From: Kocuria rhizophila DC2201
Lineage (GTDB): Bacteria; Actinomycetota; Actinomycetes; Actinomycetales; Micrococcaceae
NCBI RefSeq assembly: GCF_000010285.1
Contig: NC_010617.1
Location: 2,170,001-2,234,000, forward strand
Reading direction: 5' to 3'
Length of the DNA: 64,000 nt
The position numbers and the translations under genes are program-made. Each line of letters starts with the position of its first letter. Position 1 is the stretch's first letter. Under the pieces are notes generated by a model. The model made no database searches and was not told where the DNA came from. It saw only the letters and a list, made by a program, of their open reading frames with translations. Shown piece after piece: positions 52,184 through 61,363 of this stretch.

Positions 52184-52816
52184 CTAGAGGCCCAGCGGGT
52201 CCTCGGGCGCGCACAGCCGCAGCAGGGTGGCGGCCGCGGGGCGGGCCCGCCACTCCTCGTTCCACAGGGAGCGCACCACGGCCTTGGACACCGCCTGGGG
52301 TGTGATGCCCAGCTGCTGCGCCACCGTCCTCTGCTGGCCGCGGGCACCCGGGACCATGAGGTCCACCACCCGCCACTCGGCCTCGCTGCGCTCGGCCACG
52401 ATGTGGCCCACGATCCGCAGCACGGCCTCCGCCTGGGCCGCGGCCTCGGCGTCCGCCGCGCTCACGCGCACGGCCACGCGCTCGGAGCTGCGGGTGTGCT
52501 GGGCAGCGTCGTGCCCGAAGCCCATGCCCGGGCCCTCCGCCGTGACGGCCACGCGGCCGTCCGGCTGGTCCACGCGCGTGAGGTGGACGTCCCCCACCCC
52601 GATCCCCACGGCGTAGGCGCTGTTCCGCAGCCCGGTCATCGCGGCGTCCACCGCGGCCTGCGGGTCCTCCGTGAGGCCCCGGACGATGCCGGGACCCGAG
52701 GGCTGGAACGGTGCCCGCGTGGGCAGGGCGGCGAGACGCCGGCACACCTCGCGGTCCGTCTCGGGATCCGGGCGGGATGCGCCCGGCACGCGCTGGGTCA
52801 GGGTCAGGACGAACAC
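52184..52816 (-). CDS. Putative SatD-like DNA-binding protein with C-terminal HTH
   Basis: A 210-residue protein. The N-terminal part has 'NSAYAVGIGVGDVHLTRVDQ' and 'AEGPGMGFGHDAAQHTRSSE', resembling the SatD family layout. The C-terminal part has a helix-turn-helix 'QRTVAQQLGITPQAVSKAVV' near residues 165-185. In SatD-like proteins the HTH lies at the end in the same way. The role is unknown. The GTG at 52816 has GATACT 6 nt upstream and no ribosome binding site. It lies between two unrelated genes; partner unknown. Confidence 0.6.
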   Translation of the reverse strand: MFVLTLTQRVPGASRPDPETDREVCRRLAALPTRAPFQPSGPGIVRGLTEDPQAAVDAAMTGLRNSAYAVGIGVGDVHLTRVDQPDGRVAVTAEGPGMGFGHDAAQHTRSSERVAVRVSAADAEAAAQAEAVLRIVGHIVAERSEAEWRVVDLMVPGARGQQRTVAQQLGITPQAVSKAVVRSLWNEEWRARPAAATLLRLCAPEDPLGL

Positions 52817-52822
52817 GGTGCC

Positions 52823-52828
52823 AGTATC
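52823..52828 (-). promoter_or_regulatory. -10 element GATACT, leaderless start at 52816
   Basis: GATACT on the minus strand, 6 nt before GTG 52816; no ribosome binding site. Confidence 0.45.
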
Positions 52829-52868
52829 CCAGGTCGATGCGTTTTCACCGGGAGGTGCCGCGCGCGGC

Positions 52869-53792
52869 TCAGAGCAGGGTGCGCAGCACGGCCGCCGCGC
52901 CGTCCTCGTACACGCTGCCCGTGACCTCGCGGCTGACCTCGGCCACCTCGTCCGGGGCCTGGCCCATGGCCACCCCGCGCGCGGCCCACTGCAGCATCTC
53001 GATGTCGTTGCGCCCGTCCCCCATGGCCACCGTGTGGGCGGGGTCCACGTCCAGGTGCTGGCGGATCCGCTCCAGGGCGCTGGCCTTGGACACGCCGTTC
53101 GCGGCCACGTCCAGCCACGAGGACCACCCCACGGAGTAGGCGACGCCGTGCAGACCGGCCTGCTCGATGGCCTCCGCGAAGTCCCCGGGGGCGTCCGTGG
53201 CGCTGTAGACCACCAGGCGCACCGCCGGGATCTGCGCGAGCTCGTGGATGTCCACGCCCACGGCCTCGATGCCGAAGGACGCGTCCTGGAAACGCTCGGT
53301 GGAGTAGAAGCGCCCGTCCGCGCCCTCGAGGGCGAACTTGGCGGTGGGCAGCTTGCTGGCCAGGGCCCGCAGGGCGTGGGCGGGGTCGAAGCTCACGCGG
53401 TCCGTGACCTCGTAGTGCTCCTCCAGCTGCGGGTCCAGCCGCAGGGTCACGCCGCCGTTGGAGCACACGGCGAAGCCGGAGTCGATGTGCCCCTGGCGGA
53501 TCACGGGCAGGGTGGCGCCCATGGAGCGCCCGGTGGAGATCACCACGTGGTGCCCGGCGCCCACCACGGCGCGCAGGGCGTCCTTGACGCCGCGGGACAT
53601 GTGGCCGTCGTGGTCCACGAGCGTGCCGTCCACGTCCAGCGCCACGAGGTACCGTACGCCCTCCTCCCTGGTCCACGAGCTGGAGCGGGGGGTCTGGATC
53701 TTCATGGGCGCGAAGGCGTCCGCGGCGCTCGTCGCGCGGTCGTCGGTGCGCCGGTCGTCGGTGCCGGCCTGAGTCTCAGTCATGACAGTCAT
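52869..53792 (-). CDS. HAD-superfamily phosphatase (Cof-type)
   Basis: A 307-residue haloacid dehalogenase-like hydrolase. Motif I is 'YLVALDVDGTLVDHDGHMSR' (catalytic Asp in DVDGT), motif II lies in 'HHVVISTGRSMGATLPVIRQ', the Cof/C2 cap spans about residues 110-215, and motif III/IV is 'HTVAMGDGRNDIEMLQWAAR' (GDxxND). Such enzymes dephosphorylate sugar phosphates or nucleotides; the substrate is not defined. The start could be ATG 53792 or ATG 53783. It follows the SatD-like gene in coordinate order but on its own transcript. Confidence 0.88.
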   Translation of the reverse strand: MTVMTETQAGTDDRRTDDRATSAADAFAPMKIQTPRSSSWTREEGVRYLVALDVDGTLVDHDGHMSRGVKDALRAVVGAGHHVVISTGRSMGATLPVIRQGHIDSGFAVCSNGGVTLRLDPQLEEHYEVTDRVSFDPAHALRALASKLPTAKFALEGADGRFYSTERFQDASFGIEAVGVDIHELAQIPAVRLVVYSATDAPGDFAEAIEQAGLHGVAYSVGWSSWLDVAANGVSKASALERIRQHLDVDPAHTVAMGDGRNDIEMLQWAARGVAMGQAPDEVAEVSREVTGSVYEDGAAAVLRTLL

Positions 53793-54012
53793 GGTGTCAC
53801 ATGACCATGGGGGCATGTCCGCGGGTGGACGCCCGGGTGACGCGAGGGTGAAGTCCCGTGTCGACCGGTGACGGCGCAGCAGGGGGCTGCCCCACCCCGG
53901 CGGCCGGCGCTGGGCTCGCGGCCACGTCACCGTCTCCGGCCGGCGCACCTCACGGCCCCTCCGCCGTGGTGGCCGGCCTGCGGCGCGCACCAGGACGCTC
54001 ATCCCGTCACGC

Positions 54013-54062
54013 ACGACGCCGCCCGCTCGCCGCGCGCGGGCACGGTGGGCGGGCGGCGTCGT
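54013..54062 (-). terminator. Terminator after serS, recurrent arm family
   Basis: ACGACGCCGCCCGC (54013-54026) pairs perfectly with GCGGGCGGCGTCGT (54049-54062), a 14-bp stem with a 22-nt loop, 22 nt past the serS stop on the minus strand. The loop itself contains GCGCGC pairing. The remaining spacer before the HAD gene has no gene. Confidence 0.72.
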
Positions 54063-54084
54063 CGGCGGAGGGCCTGTGCGCCGG

Positions 54085-55389
54085 TCAGGCGACCGGACGC
54101 AGGACCTCCTGCCCGCGCAGGTACGGGCGCAGGAGCTCGGGAACCGTCACGGAGCCGTCGGCCTGCTGGTGGGTCTCGAGCAGGGCCACGAGCCAGCGGG
54201 TGGTGGCCAGGGTGCCGTTGAGGGTGGCAACGGCGCGCGTGCCGCCCTTCTTGACCTTCCCGTGGGCGTCCGTGGTCTCGGGCAGCCGCTCGCGGATGTT
54301 GAGGCGGCGTGCCTGGTACGTGGTGCAGTTGGACGTGGAGGTCAGCTCGCGGTACTTGCCCTGGGTGGGGATCCACGCCTCGCAGTCGAACTTGCGGGCG
54401 GCGGAGGTGCCGAGGTCCCCGGCGGCGGTGTCGATCACCCGGTAGGCGAGCCCGCACGCCTGCAGCATCTGCTCCTCCCACGCGAGCAGCCGTTCGTGCT
54501 CCGCGGCGGCGTCCTCGGGGTGGCAGTAGACGAACATCTCCAGCTTGTTGAACTGGTGCACGCGGATGATCCCGCGGGTGTCCTTGCCCGCGGAACCGGC
54601 CTCGCGGCGGTAGCACGAGGACCACCCGGCGTAGCGCAGCGGCCCGCCGGAGAGGTCCAGGATCTCGTCCGAGTGGTAGCCGGCCAGGGCCACCTCGGAG
54701 GTGCCCACGAGGTAGAGGTCGTCCTTGCCCACGCGGTAGATCTCGTCGTCGTGCTCCACGTCGAAACCGGTGCCGTTCATGATGCCCGGGCGCACCAGGT
54801 TGGGCGTGGTCATGGGGATGAAGCCGTTGTCCAGCGCGAGGTCCTGCGCGGCCATCAGCAGCGCCGTCTCCAGCCGGGCGACGTCCCGCTTGAGGAAGTA
54901 GAACCGCGAGCCGGAGACCTTGGCACCGCGCTCCATGTCGATGCCGTCCAGCAGCTCGCCGAGCTCCAGGTGGTCGCGCGGCTCGAAGCCCTCCGCCGCG
55001 AAGTCCCGGGGGGTGCCCTCGGTGCGCAGCTGGACGAAGTCGTCCTCGCCGCCGGCGGGGATGCCCTCCACGATCAGGTTGGGGAACTGCGTCACGAGCT
55101 GCTGCTGCGTGGCCTGGGCCTCGTCCGCGGCGGCCTGGGCGGCCTTCACGTCCGCCGCCAGCTGCTTGACCTGCGCGAGCAGCTGCTGCTTCTCCTCGCC
55201 CTGGGCCCTGGCCACCTTCTTGCCGAACGCGTTCTGCTCGGCCCGCAGGGACTCGAAGTCGGTGATCGCGCTGCGGCGCCGGGAGTCCGCCTCGAGGATG
55301 CGGTCCACGAGCCCGGCGTCCGCCCCGCGGGCGGTCTGGGAGGCTCGGTACGTGTCAGGGTCGGCGCGCAGCTCGTTGATGTCGATCAC
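54085..55389 (-). CDS. serS: Seryl-tRNA synthetase
   Basis: A 434-residue class II synthetase that charges tRNA-Ser. The N-terminal antiparallel coiled-coil arm spans about residues 30-105 ([20 protein letters not shown] region). Motif 2 reads '[20 protein letters not shown]', and motif 3 has '[19 protein letters not shown]' with the catalytic Arg. The length is standard. The GTG at 55389 ([12 protein letters not shown]) is the family start; TACCCT lies 6 nt before it and no ribosome binding site is seen, so the mRNA is probably leaderless. Confidence 0.96.
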   Translation of the reverse strand: MIDINELRADPDTYRASQTARGADAGLVDRILEADSRRRSAITDFESLRAEQNAFGKKVARAQGEEKQQLLAQVKQLAADVKAAQAAADEAQATQQQLVTQFPNLIVEGIPAGGEDDFVQLRTEGTPRDFAAEGFEPRDHLELGELLDGIDMERGAKVSGSRFYFLKRDVARLETALLMAAQDLALDNGFIPMTTPNLVRPGIMNGTGFDVEHDDEIYRVGKDDLYLVGTSEVALAGYHSDEILDLSGGPLRYAGWSSCYRREAGSAGKDTRGIIRVHQFNKLEMFVYCHPEDAAAEHERLLAWEEQMLQACGLAYRVIDTAAGDLGTSAARKFDCEAWIPTQGKYRELTSTSNCTTYQARRLNIRERLPETTDAHGKVKKGGTRAVATLNGTLATTRWLVALLETHQQADGSVTVPELLRPYLRGQEVLRPVA

Positions 55390-55395
55390 GCGTCC

Positions 55396-55401
55396 AGGGT
55401 A
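55396..55401 (-). promoter_or_regulatory. -10 element TACCCT, leaderless start at 55389
   Basis: TACCCT on the minus strand, 6 nt before the serS GTG. Confidence 0.5.
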
Positions 55402-55514
55402 TCCAACGGATGCCCGGGGGCGCGATACAGCGTCCCGACGGCGCCCGCGCACCCGGTGACCGTACACTTGAGCCCATCTCCAGCCGCCTTTCAACCGATC
55501 CAGGAAAGGGAGCC

Positions 55515-56489
55515 GTGCCGGAACTGCCCCGGACGCCCCAGCGCGTGGCCGTCGTCGTCAATCCCACCAAGGCCCTCGCGGAGCTCGCCCAGGATGCCGT
55601 GATCATCGCGTGCCGCAAGGCCGGGTGGGCCGATCCCGTGATCTTCGAGACCGAGGCCGACGACCCCGGGTTCTCGATGGCCCGCCGGGCCGTGGACATG
55701 GGCGCGGACGTGGTGCTCGCCGCGGGCGGGGACGGCACCATCCGCGCGGTGGGCGCGTCCCTGGCCGGGGGCGAGATCCCCCTCGGGCTGCTGCCGCTGG
55801 GCACCGGGAACCTGCTGGCCCGCAACCTGCAGGCGGACCTCGCGGACCCGCACCACTCGGTGGACGTGGCGCTGTTCGGCTCGGAGAAGGCCATCGACAC
55901 CGTGGGCATGCACCTCGAGACCCCGGACGGGCGCAGCGAGGACCACCGGTTCCTGGTGATGGGCGGCGCGGGCTTCGACGCCCAGATCATGGCCGACACC
56001 AAGGACGACCTCAAGGACCTCGTGGGCTGGGCCGCGTACGCGGAGGCCGGGGCGCGCAACCTGTTCAGCGGGCCCCGCTGGGCGCGCTTCTCCGTGGACG
56101 GCGGGCCGTGGGTCTCGCGTCTCGTGCGCTCGGTGATGGTGTGCAACTGCGGTGAGCTCACCGCCGGGATCGTCCTGGCGCCGAAGGCCCGGCTCGACGA
56201 CGGCTTCCTGGACCTCGTGGTGATGACACCCCGTTCCGCGGTGGGGTGGCTGCGGATGGCCGCGAAGGTGGTGCTGCAGCACCGCCACGAACCGCCCGTG
56301 ATCAACTACTACAGCGGCAAGTCCGTGCGCGTGGAGTTCCACGAGCCCATCGAGTCCGAGGTGGACGGGGACCCGCTCGGCAGCGTCCAGGCGTTCGAGA
56401 CCACCATCCACCACCGCTCCCTGAAGGTGCGCGTGCCGCCGTCCCAGGCGGACGACGTGGACGCGCACCGGGCGGGCACCCACGGCTGA
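55515..56489 (+). CDS. Diacylglycerol/lipid kinase family protein
   Basis: A 324-residue DAGK-catalytic-domain protein (YegS/DgkB type). The ATP-binding motif is '[20 protein letters not shown]' (GGDGT), with '[20 protein letters not shown]' (GTGN) downstream. The C-terminal beta domain has '[20 protein letters not shown]' and '[19 protein letters not shown]'. It phosphorylates a lipid hydroxyl, perhaps diacylglycerol. The GTG at 55515 has AGGAAAGGGA upstream, a clear ribosome binding site, in contrast to the leaderless neighbours. A TACACT-type -10 lies near 55466, giving a leader of about 40 nt. Confidence 0.9.
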   Translation: MPELPRTPQRVAVVVNPTKALAELAQDAVIIACRKAGWADPVIFETEADDPGFSMARRAVDMGADVVLAAGGDGTIRAVGASLAGGEIPLGLLPLGTGNLLARNLQADLADPHHSVDVALFGSEKAIDTVGMHLETPDGRSEDHRFLVMGGAGFDAQIMADTKDDLKDLVGWAAYAEAGARNLFSGPRWARFSVDGGPWVSRLVRSVMVCNCGELTAGIVLAPKARLDDGFLDLVVMTPRSAVGWLRMAAKVVLQHRHEPPVINYYSGKSVRVEFHEPIESEVDGDPLGSVQAFETTIHHRSLKVRVPPSQADDVDAHRAGTHG

Positions 56490-56534
56490 GGCCGCGGGCG
56501 CCCGCCCGGTGAGCGATCGTCCGGGGGACCCGCG

Positions 56535-57929
56535 TCAGGCGACGCCGGCCACCCCGAAGACCACGGCGGCCAGGGCGAAACCCACCACGCCGATGATCGT
56601 CTCGAGCACCGTCCAGGTCTTGAACGTGGTGCGCACGTCCATCTCCAGGAACCGGCCCACGAGCCAGAACCCGGAGTCGTTGACGTGGGAGAGCACCACG
56701 GAACCGGCGGCCACGGCCACGACCATGGCCGCGAGCTGCACGCCGTTGTAGTCGCCCGCGAGCACGGCGGGAGAGATCAGCCCCGCCGCGGTGGTCAGGG
56801 CCACGGTGGCCGAGCCCTGCGCCACGCGCATCACGGCGGCGATCAGGAAGCCGGCCAGGATCACGGGGATCCCCAGGTCCGCGAGCACGTCCTCGAGGGC
56901 CGCGCCGATCTTGGAGGTGCGCAGCACGCCTCCGAACATCCCACCGGCGCCGGTGATGAGGATGACCGAGCACACGGGGCCCAGTGCGGAGTCGAACGTC
57001 TTCTCGATCGCGGTGCCGCTGAGCCCGCGGGCCCGGCCGATGCACAGCGCGGCCACGATCAGCGTGATGGTCAGCGCAATCGGGGTCTCGCCGAGGGAGC
57101 GCAGCAGCTGGAACCACGTCTGGGACGCGGTCTCCTGAGACACCGCCCCGGACTTCGCGAGGGTTCCCAGCCCGGTGTTGAGGAAGATCAGCACCATGGG
57201 CAGCAGGAGCATGGCCACCACGGTCCCTACCTTCGGCGGGTTCCGCACGTCCTCGGCCTCACCCAGGATGGTGGGCACGGGCAGGGAGATCCGGCGTCCG
57301 GCCACCTTGCCGAACAGGTAGGAGGACACGTACCACGCGGGGATCGCACAGATCAGGCCCACCAGGATGATGTAGCCCACGTTGGCCTCGAAGAACGTGG
57401 CCGCGGTGACGGGACCCGGGTGCGGCGGCAGGAACACGTGCATCACGGAGAACGCGCCCACGGCGGGCAGTGCGTACGTGAGCACGCTGCCGCCCAGGCG
57501 CCGCGCGACCGAGAAGACCACGGGCAGCATGACCACCAGACCGGCGTCGAAGAAGATGGGGAAGCCGAACAGCAGCGAGGCCACGCCCAGGGCCAGCGGC
57601 GCGCGCTTCTCCCCGAACGCCCGGATCAGCCGGTCCGCGAGCACCTGTGCCCCGCCGGAGGTCTCGAGCAGGCGCCCGAGCATCGCGCCGAGACCCACGA
57701 GCAGGGCCACGCTGGCCAGGGTCTTGCCGAACCCGTCGAGCATCACGGGCACCACCTGGTCGGTGGGGATCCCCGTGGCGAACGCCGTGAGGGCGGAGAC
57801 GATGATCAGCGCCAGGAAGGCGTGGACCCGCAGTTTGATGATGAGCACCAGCAGCACCGCGATGGCGGCTGCGGCGATGAGCAGCAGCGGTCCTGCCGTC
57901 AGGGTCTGGCTCCAGCCCTCGATGTCCAT
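56535..57929 (-). CDS. GntP-family gluconate/organic acid permease
   Basis: A 464-residue membrane protein with about 12-14 helices. It shows GntP family features such as 'GFGKTLASVALLVGLGAMLG', 'FDAGLVVMLPVVFSVARRLG', 'AFSVMHVFLPPHPGPVTAAT' and 'SATVALTTAAGLISPAVLAG'. GntP proteins import gluconate or related hydroxy acids with protons. No gluconate kinase or regulator is adjacent, so the substrate is open. The ATG at 57929 is used (a GTG at 57938 is possible); AAAGGA lies about 11 nt upstream. It converges on the lipid kinase gene. Confidence 0.9.
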   Translation of the reverse strand: MDIEGWSQTLTAGPLLLIAAAAIAVLLVLIIKLRVHAFLALIIVSALTAFATGIPTDQVVPVMLDGFGKTLASVALLVGLGAMLGRLLETSGGAQVLADRLIRAFGEKRAPLALGVASLLFGFPIFFDAGLVVMLPVVFSVARRLGGSVLTYALPAVGAFSVMHVFLPPHPGPVTAATFFEANVGYIILVGLICAIPAWYVSSYLFGKVAGRRISLPVPTILGEAEDVRNPPKVGTVVAMLLLPMVLIFLNTGLGTLAKSGAVSQETASQTWFQLLRSLGETPIALTITLIVAALCIGRARGLSGTAIEKTFDSALGPVCSVILITGAGGMFGGVLRTSKIGAALEDVLADLGIPVILAGFLIAAVMRVAQGSATVALTTAAGLISPAVLAGDYNGVQLAAMVVAVAAGSVVLSHVNDSGFWLVGRFLEMDVRTTFKTWTVLETIIGVVGFALAAVVFGVAGVA

Positions 57930-57934
57930 GGACG

Positions 57935-58936
57935 TCACTGTCCTTTCAGGTTGTCGACCCACGAACGGGCCTGGATGAATGCGGCGTCACTGTGGTGGGT
58001 GGCCACGGGGACCGCGCGCTCGTCGGCGCGGGGATAGGAGCCGAGGAACCGGGTGCGGGGGCAGATCCTGCGGACGCCCATGAGGGCCTCGGCCACGCGG
58101 GCGTCGTGGATGTGGCCGTCGATGTCCACGGAGAAGAAGTAGTCGCCCAGGTGGGTCTTGGTGGGGCGGGACTCGATGCGGGTCAGGTTCACGCCGCGGG
58201 TGGCGAACTGCTCGAGGATGTCGAGCAGCGCGCCGGGGCGGTCCTCCCACAGGGGCACCACCAGGGAGGTCTTGTCCGCTCCCGTGGGCGCGGGCATGGG
58301 GGCGTCCGGACGGGCGACGAGCACGAAGCGCGTGACCGCCTGCTTGTTGTCCCCGATGTCCTCGGCCAGCACCGTGAGCTCGGGGTGGCGCTGGACGACC
58401 ACCGGGGAGCACACCGCGGCGTCGTAGCCCAGCCCCTCGGTGCTCACGCCGCCGTATCCGTCGAGCATGGCCACGGCGGAGGCCGCGGTGGAGGCGGCGG
58501 GCACGTAGGCCACGCCGGGCAGGTTCTCCTCGACCCAGCCGCGCACCTGCGCCCACGCGTGGCTGTGGGTGGACACGGTGGACACGTCCGCCAGGGAGGT
58601 GGCCTCCGGCGCCACGAGCACGAACTGGATGGGCACCAGGATCTCGCGCAGGATCCGCAGCTCCGCACCGAACGACACGGCGTCCAGGGTGGCGGTGACC
58701 CCGCCCTCGACCGAGTTCTCGATGGGCACCACCGCGGCGTCCATGCGGCCCTCGCGGACCGCGCCCAGCGCGGCGGGCACCGAGTTCACGGGAGTCCGCG
58801 AGGCGGCGTCGGCCCCGGGGACACGCAACAACGCAGCCTCGGTGAACGTGCCCTCCGGGCCCAGGAACGCGTACCGGAGGGGGCGTGGCCCCGGGTCCAC
58901 CGGACCCGGGGCCACGCCGGAGTGCGCCGCATTCAC
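57935..58936 (-). CDS. pheA: Prephenate dehydratase
   Basis: A 333-residue enzyme that turns prephenate into phenylpyruvate in phenylalanine synthesis. The catalytic PDT domain has 'RYAFLGPEGTFTEAALLRVP', 'DAAVVPIENSVEGGVTATLD' and the essential TRF motif in 'NKQAVTRFVLVARPD'. The C-terminal ACT domain (ALLDILEQFATRGVNLTRIE, then ESRPTKTHLGDYFF) gives feedback control by phenylalanine. The GTG at 58936 overlaps the rhodanese TGA (GTGA). It ends only 6 nt before the GntP start on the same strand, so read-through is possible. Confidence 0.94.
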   Translation of the reverse strand: MNAAHSGVAPGPVDPGPRPLRYAFLGPEGTFTEAALLRVPGADAASRTPVNSVPAALGAVREGRMDAAVVPIENSVEGGVTATLDAVSFGAELRILREILVPIQFVLVAPEATSLADVSTVSTHSHAWAQVRGWVEENLPGVAYVPAASTAASAVAMLDGYGGVSTEGLGYDAAVCSPVVVQRHPELTVLAEDIGDNKQAVTRFVLVARPDAPMPAPTGADKTSLVVPLWEDRPGALLDILEQFATRGVNLTRIESRPTKTHLGDYFFSVDIDGHIHDARVAEALMGVRRICPRTRFLGSYPRADERAVPVATHHSDAAFIQARSWVDNLKGQ

Positions 58937-59268
58937 AGAACGCGCGCCGTTTCGCCGGTCTCGGAGACGATCGGCTTGCCGGCGTCCGCCCACGCACCCA
59001 TCCCGCCGAGCACGTTCACGGGGTCGTAGCCGTACTGCGCGAGGTAGGCGGTGGCGCGCAGCGAGCGCCCGCCGGAGCGGCAGATCACGTAGACGTCCTG
59101 GTCCAGGGGCACCTCCTCGGCGCGCTCGGCGAGCTGCGACAGCGGCAGGTGCTGCGCGCCCTCGATGTGCCCGGCATCCCACTCGTTCTGCTCGCGCACG
59201 TCGAGCACCGGGGCGCCCTCGGGGATCTCGTCCACGGTTGCGGACGGCAGGTTGTTCACGGTGTCCAT
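58933..59268 (-). CDS. Single-domain rhodanese-like protein
   Basis: A 111-residue sulfurtransferase-type protein. Its active-site loop is Cys63 in 'VYVICRSGGRSLRATAYLAQ' (CRSGGRS), with the CH2A/CH2B frame 'GAPVLDVREQNEWDAGHIEG'. It can carry sulfane sulfur on Cys63; the acceptor is unknown. The ATG has GGAGGAAACC just upstream. Its last bases overlap the pheA start by 4 nt, so pheA translation is coupled to it, an unusual partner for an aromatic amino acid gene. Confidence 0.9.
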   Translation of the reverse strand: MDTVNNLPSATVDEIPEGAPVLDVREQNEWDAGHIEGAQHLPLSQLAERAEEVPLDQDVYVICRSGGRSLRATAYLAQYGYDPVNVLGGMGAWADAGKPIVSETGETARVL

Positions 59269-59338
59269 GGTTTCCTCCGGTGTCGGCCTCGGGGTTTCAT
59301 ACGGTGCCCCACCCTAGCGGCAGCGCCCGCGTTCGGCC

Positions 59339-59378
59339 GACGCCCGGGGCGCGTGGCGCGCGGGCGCACCCGGGCGTC
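59339..59378 (-). terminator. Terminator after amino acid permease
   Basis: GACGCCCGG (59339-59347) pairs with CCGGGCGTC (59370-59378), a 9-bp stem with a long GC-rich loop, 28 nt past the permease stop at 59406. A single GACGACGCCGC arm occurs just beside it. Confidence 0.55.
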
Positions 59379-59405
59379 CGTGCCCGGCCCGGAGGACGAC
59401 GCCGC

Positions 59406-60902
59406 TCAGCGCCCCTCGGTCTGCGCGGGCTCGGCGTCCTCGTGGTCGTCGGTTCCCGTGGTCTTCAGCTCGGGCAGGCCGTGCCTGGCCACGTGGCGCT
59501 TGGAGATCTCGTAGCCCACGTTGGTGGCCACCAGGATCAGCACGCCGGCCAGGAGGCTGAAGTACCAGTGGGGGTTGGAGAAGTCGAACATGATGTACAG
59601 GGACAGCACCACCAGGAACGTGAGGCACACGTAGTTGGTGACCGGTGCCCCGGGCATCTTGAAGTGCACGGGCTGCACCTGGCCCCGCGCCACCTGGCGC
59701 CGGTAGCCCAGGTGGGACACGAAGATCGAGATCCAGCCGAAGAGGATGAACACGGAGCACGCGCTGAGCACCACTTCGAACGCGTCCGCGGCGCCCAGGG
59801 CGTAGATCATCACGATGCCCACGAGGTCGAAGCCGAAGATGCAGACCAGCGCGCCGGAGGGCACGCCGCGGTGGGAGACCGTGGACATGATCGCGGGTGC
59901 CTGGCCGTGCGCGGCCAGGTTGCGCAGCAGCCGCACGCACGCGTACAGGGTGGCGTTGACGCCGGACACGGCCGCCGTGAGCACCACGAAGTTCATGATC
60001 CCCGCGAGCGCCGGGATGTTCAGGGAGGACAGCGCGGTCACGAACGGCGACTCCTCCCCCGAGTACTCGTCCGTGGGCAGCAGCATGGACAGCACCAGGA
60101 TGGAGCCGATGTAGAAGATGGCAATGCGCAGCACCACGGAGTTGATGGCCTTGGGCATGGACTCCTCGGGGTCCTTGGCCTCACCGGCGGAGACGCCCAC
60201 GATCTCGATCGCGGAGAAGGAGAACACCACGCCGGTCATCACGACCACCAGCACCATCACGCCGTGGGTCGCGAAGCCCTGGTTCCACAGGTTGGACACG
60301 CTGGCCGCGGTGGGGGCGTTGAAGATGTCCCCGGCGACCACCAGGATGATCCCGGCGCCCAGGAACAGCAGGATGGCCACCACCTTGACGGCCGCGGCCC
60401 ACGTCTCGATGAACCCGTAGAGCTTCACGCTCAGCAGGTTGCAGCCCACGATCACCATGGCCGCCACGAGCGAGGGGATCCACCCCGGGATCTCGGGCCA
60501 CCAGAACTGCACGTAGACCGCGAGCGCCGCGATCTCCCCCACGCCGGCCACGGCGGAGAGCGCCACGTAGATCCACCCGGTCATGAACGCGAAGCGGTCG
60601 CTCACGAACTCCCGCGCGTAGGACACCCAGGCGCCCGTGGTGGGCCGGTGGATCACGAGCTCGCCCAGGGCCCGCATGAGCAGGTAGACCACGGCGGAGA
60701 CCACCAGGTAGGACAGGATCAGCGCGGGCCCGGCCACGGCGAGGCGCCCGCCGATGCCGAGGAACAGGCCCACGCCGATCGCACCGCCGATGCCGATCAT
60801 CTGGATCTGGAAGTTGCCCAGGGACTTCTTGTACCCCTGGTCACCCCTCTCCTGGTAGACGGGCATGGGGCCGGTGGCCGGCGCCTGGGGATCGAACGGC
60901 AT
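59406..60902 (-). CDS. Amino acid permease (APC superfamily, AAT type)
   Basis: A 498-residue proton-driven amino acid importer with 12 hydrophobic helices. It has the family start 'SLGNFQIQMIGIGGAIGVGL' (GGAIGVG substrate loop), 'MRALGELVIHRPTTGAWVSY' and 'GVVFSFSAIEIVGVSAGEAKD'. The closest functional guess is an AnsP, CycA or lysine/proline-type AAT permease, but specificity cannot be fixed. The ATG has AGGAGAA 5 nt upstream. It stands alone; a divergent 461-nt spacer separates it from the amidohydrolase. Confidence 0.9.
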   Translation of the reverse strand: MPFDPQAPATGPMPVYQERGDQGYKKSLGNFQIQMIGIGGAIGVGLFLGIGGRLAVAGPALILSYLVVSAVVYLLMRALGELVIHRPTTGAWVSYAREFVSDRFAFMTGWIYVALSAVAGVGEIAALAVYVQFWWPEIPGWIPSLVAAMVIVGCNLLSVKLYGFIETWAAAVKVVAILLFLGAGIILVVAGDIFNAPTAASVSNLWNQGFATHGVMVLVVVMTGVVFSFSAIEIVGVSAGEAKDPEESMPKAINSVVLRIAIFYIGSILVLSMLLPTDEYSGEESPFVTALSSLNIPALAGIMNFVVLTAAVSGVNATLYACVRLLRNLAAHGQAPAIMSTVSHRGVPSGALVCIFGFDLVGIVMIYALGAADAFEVVLSACSVFILFGWISIFVSHLGYRRQVARGQVQPVHFKMPGAPVTNYVCLTFLVVLSLYIMFDFSNPHWYFSLLAGVLILVATNVGYEISKRHVARHGLPELKTTGTDDHEDAEPAQTEGR

Positions 60903-61363
60903 GGCGTTCTCCTGGGGTTCGAGGGCGAGTGCGTCCGCGACGGCGGGAGCGCGGGCGACTCCCGGTGACGGCGGCGGCGACGCACGGCGTTGCCCATGAG
61001 GTTAGCGTCACACCGCCCGCCCGGGGCGACAGCGCGCCGTCGTGACGGGCTCCCGCTACGACAGGCCCCACCGCGAGAGGGCCGTGGCGGGCGCCCGCCC
61101 CGTCGCCGTTCCGACACCCGCGAGTCCGTCCGGGCGCGCGGCGGGGCATGGGAGGACGACGCCGCCCGCCTCACGCGCGCGCGGACGGCGACCGTGCGGC
61201 GTCGTCGCCGTGCCGCAGGAGCGCCCCGGTGGGCCGGGCGTGACACGGGACACGGTGCCGGGGGACGATGGCGGGAGCCGCCGCGGGTCCCGGACCGGCC
61301 CGCGCGGATCGCCGGAGCACGGCACCCGCGGTCCGGGACCGCGACCACGAGGACGGCGCCACC
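60903..61363. other. 461-nt divergent spacer with a recurrent-type inverted repeat
   Basis: No gene with a credible start is seen. The spacer separates the permease (minus) and the amidohydrolase (plus), so both promoters must lie here. GACGACGCCGC (61155-61165) pairs with GCGGCGTCGTC (61196-61206), a perfect 11-bp stem with a 30-nt loop. Because both genes point away, this copy cannot be a terminator for either. Confidence 0.5.

Noticed and set aside
61155-61206. Inverted repeat called as a terminator.
   Set aside because: Both flanking genes are transcribed away from it, so it was listed only as part of the spacer and of the recurrent-arm finding.
60903-61363. Riboswitch or T-box leader before the permease or amidohydrolase.
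   Set aside because: No T-box, SAM, lysine or other riboswitch core could be found by eye. Only the inverted repeat stands out.
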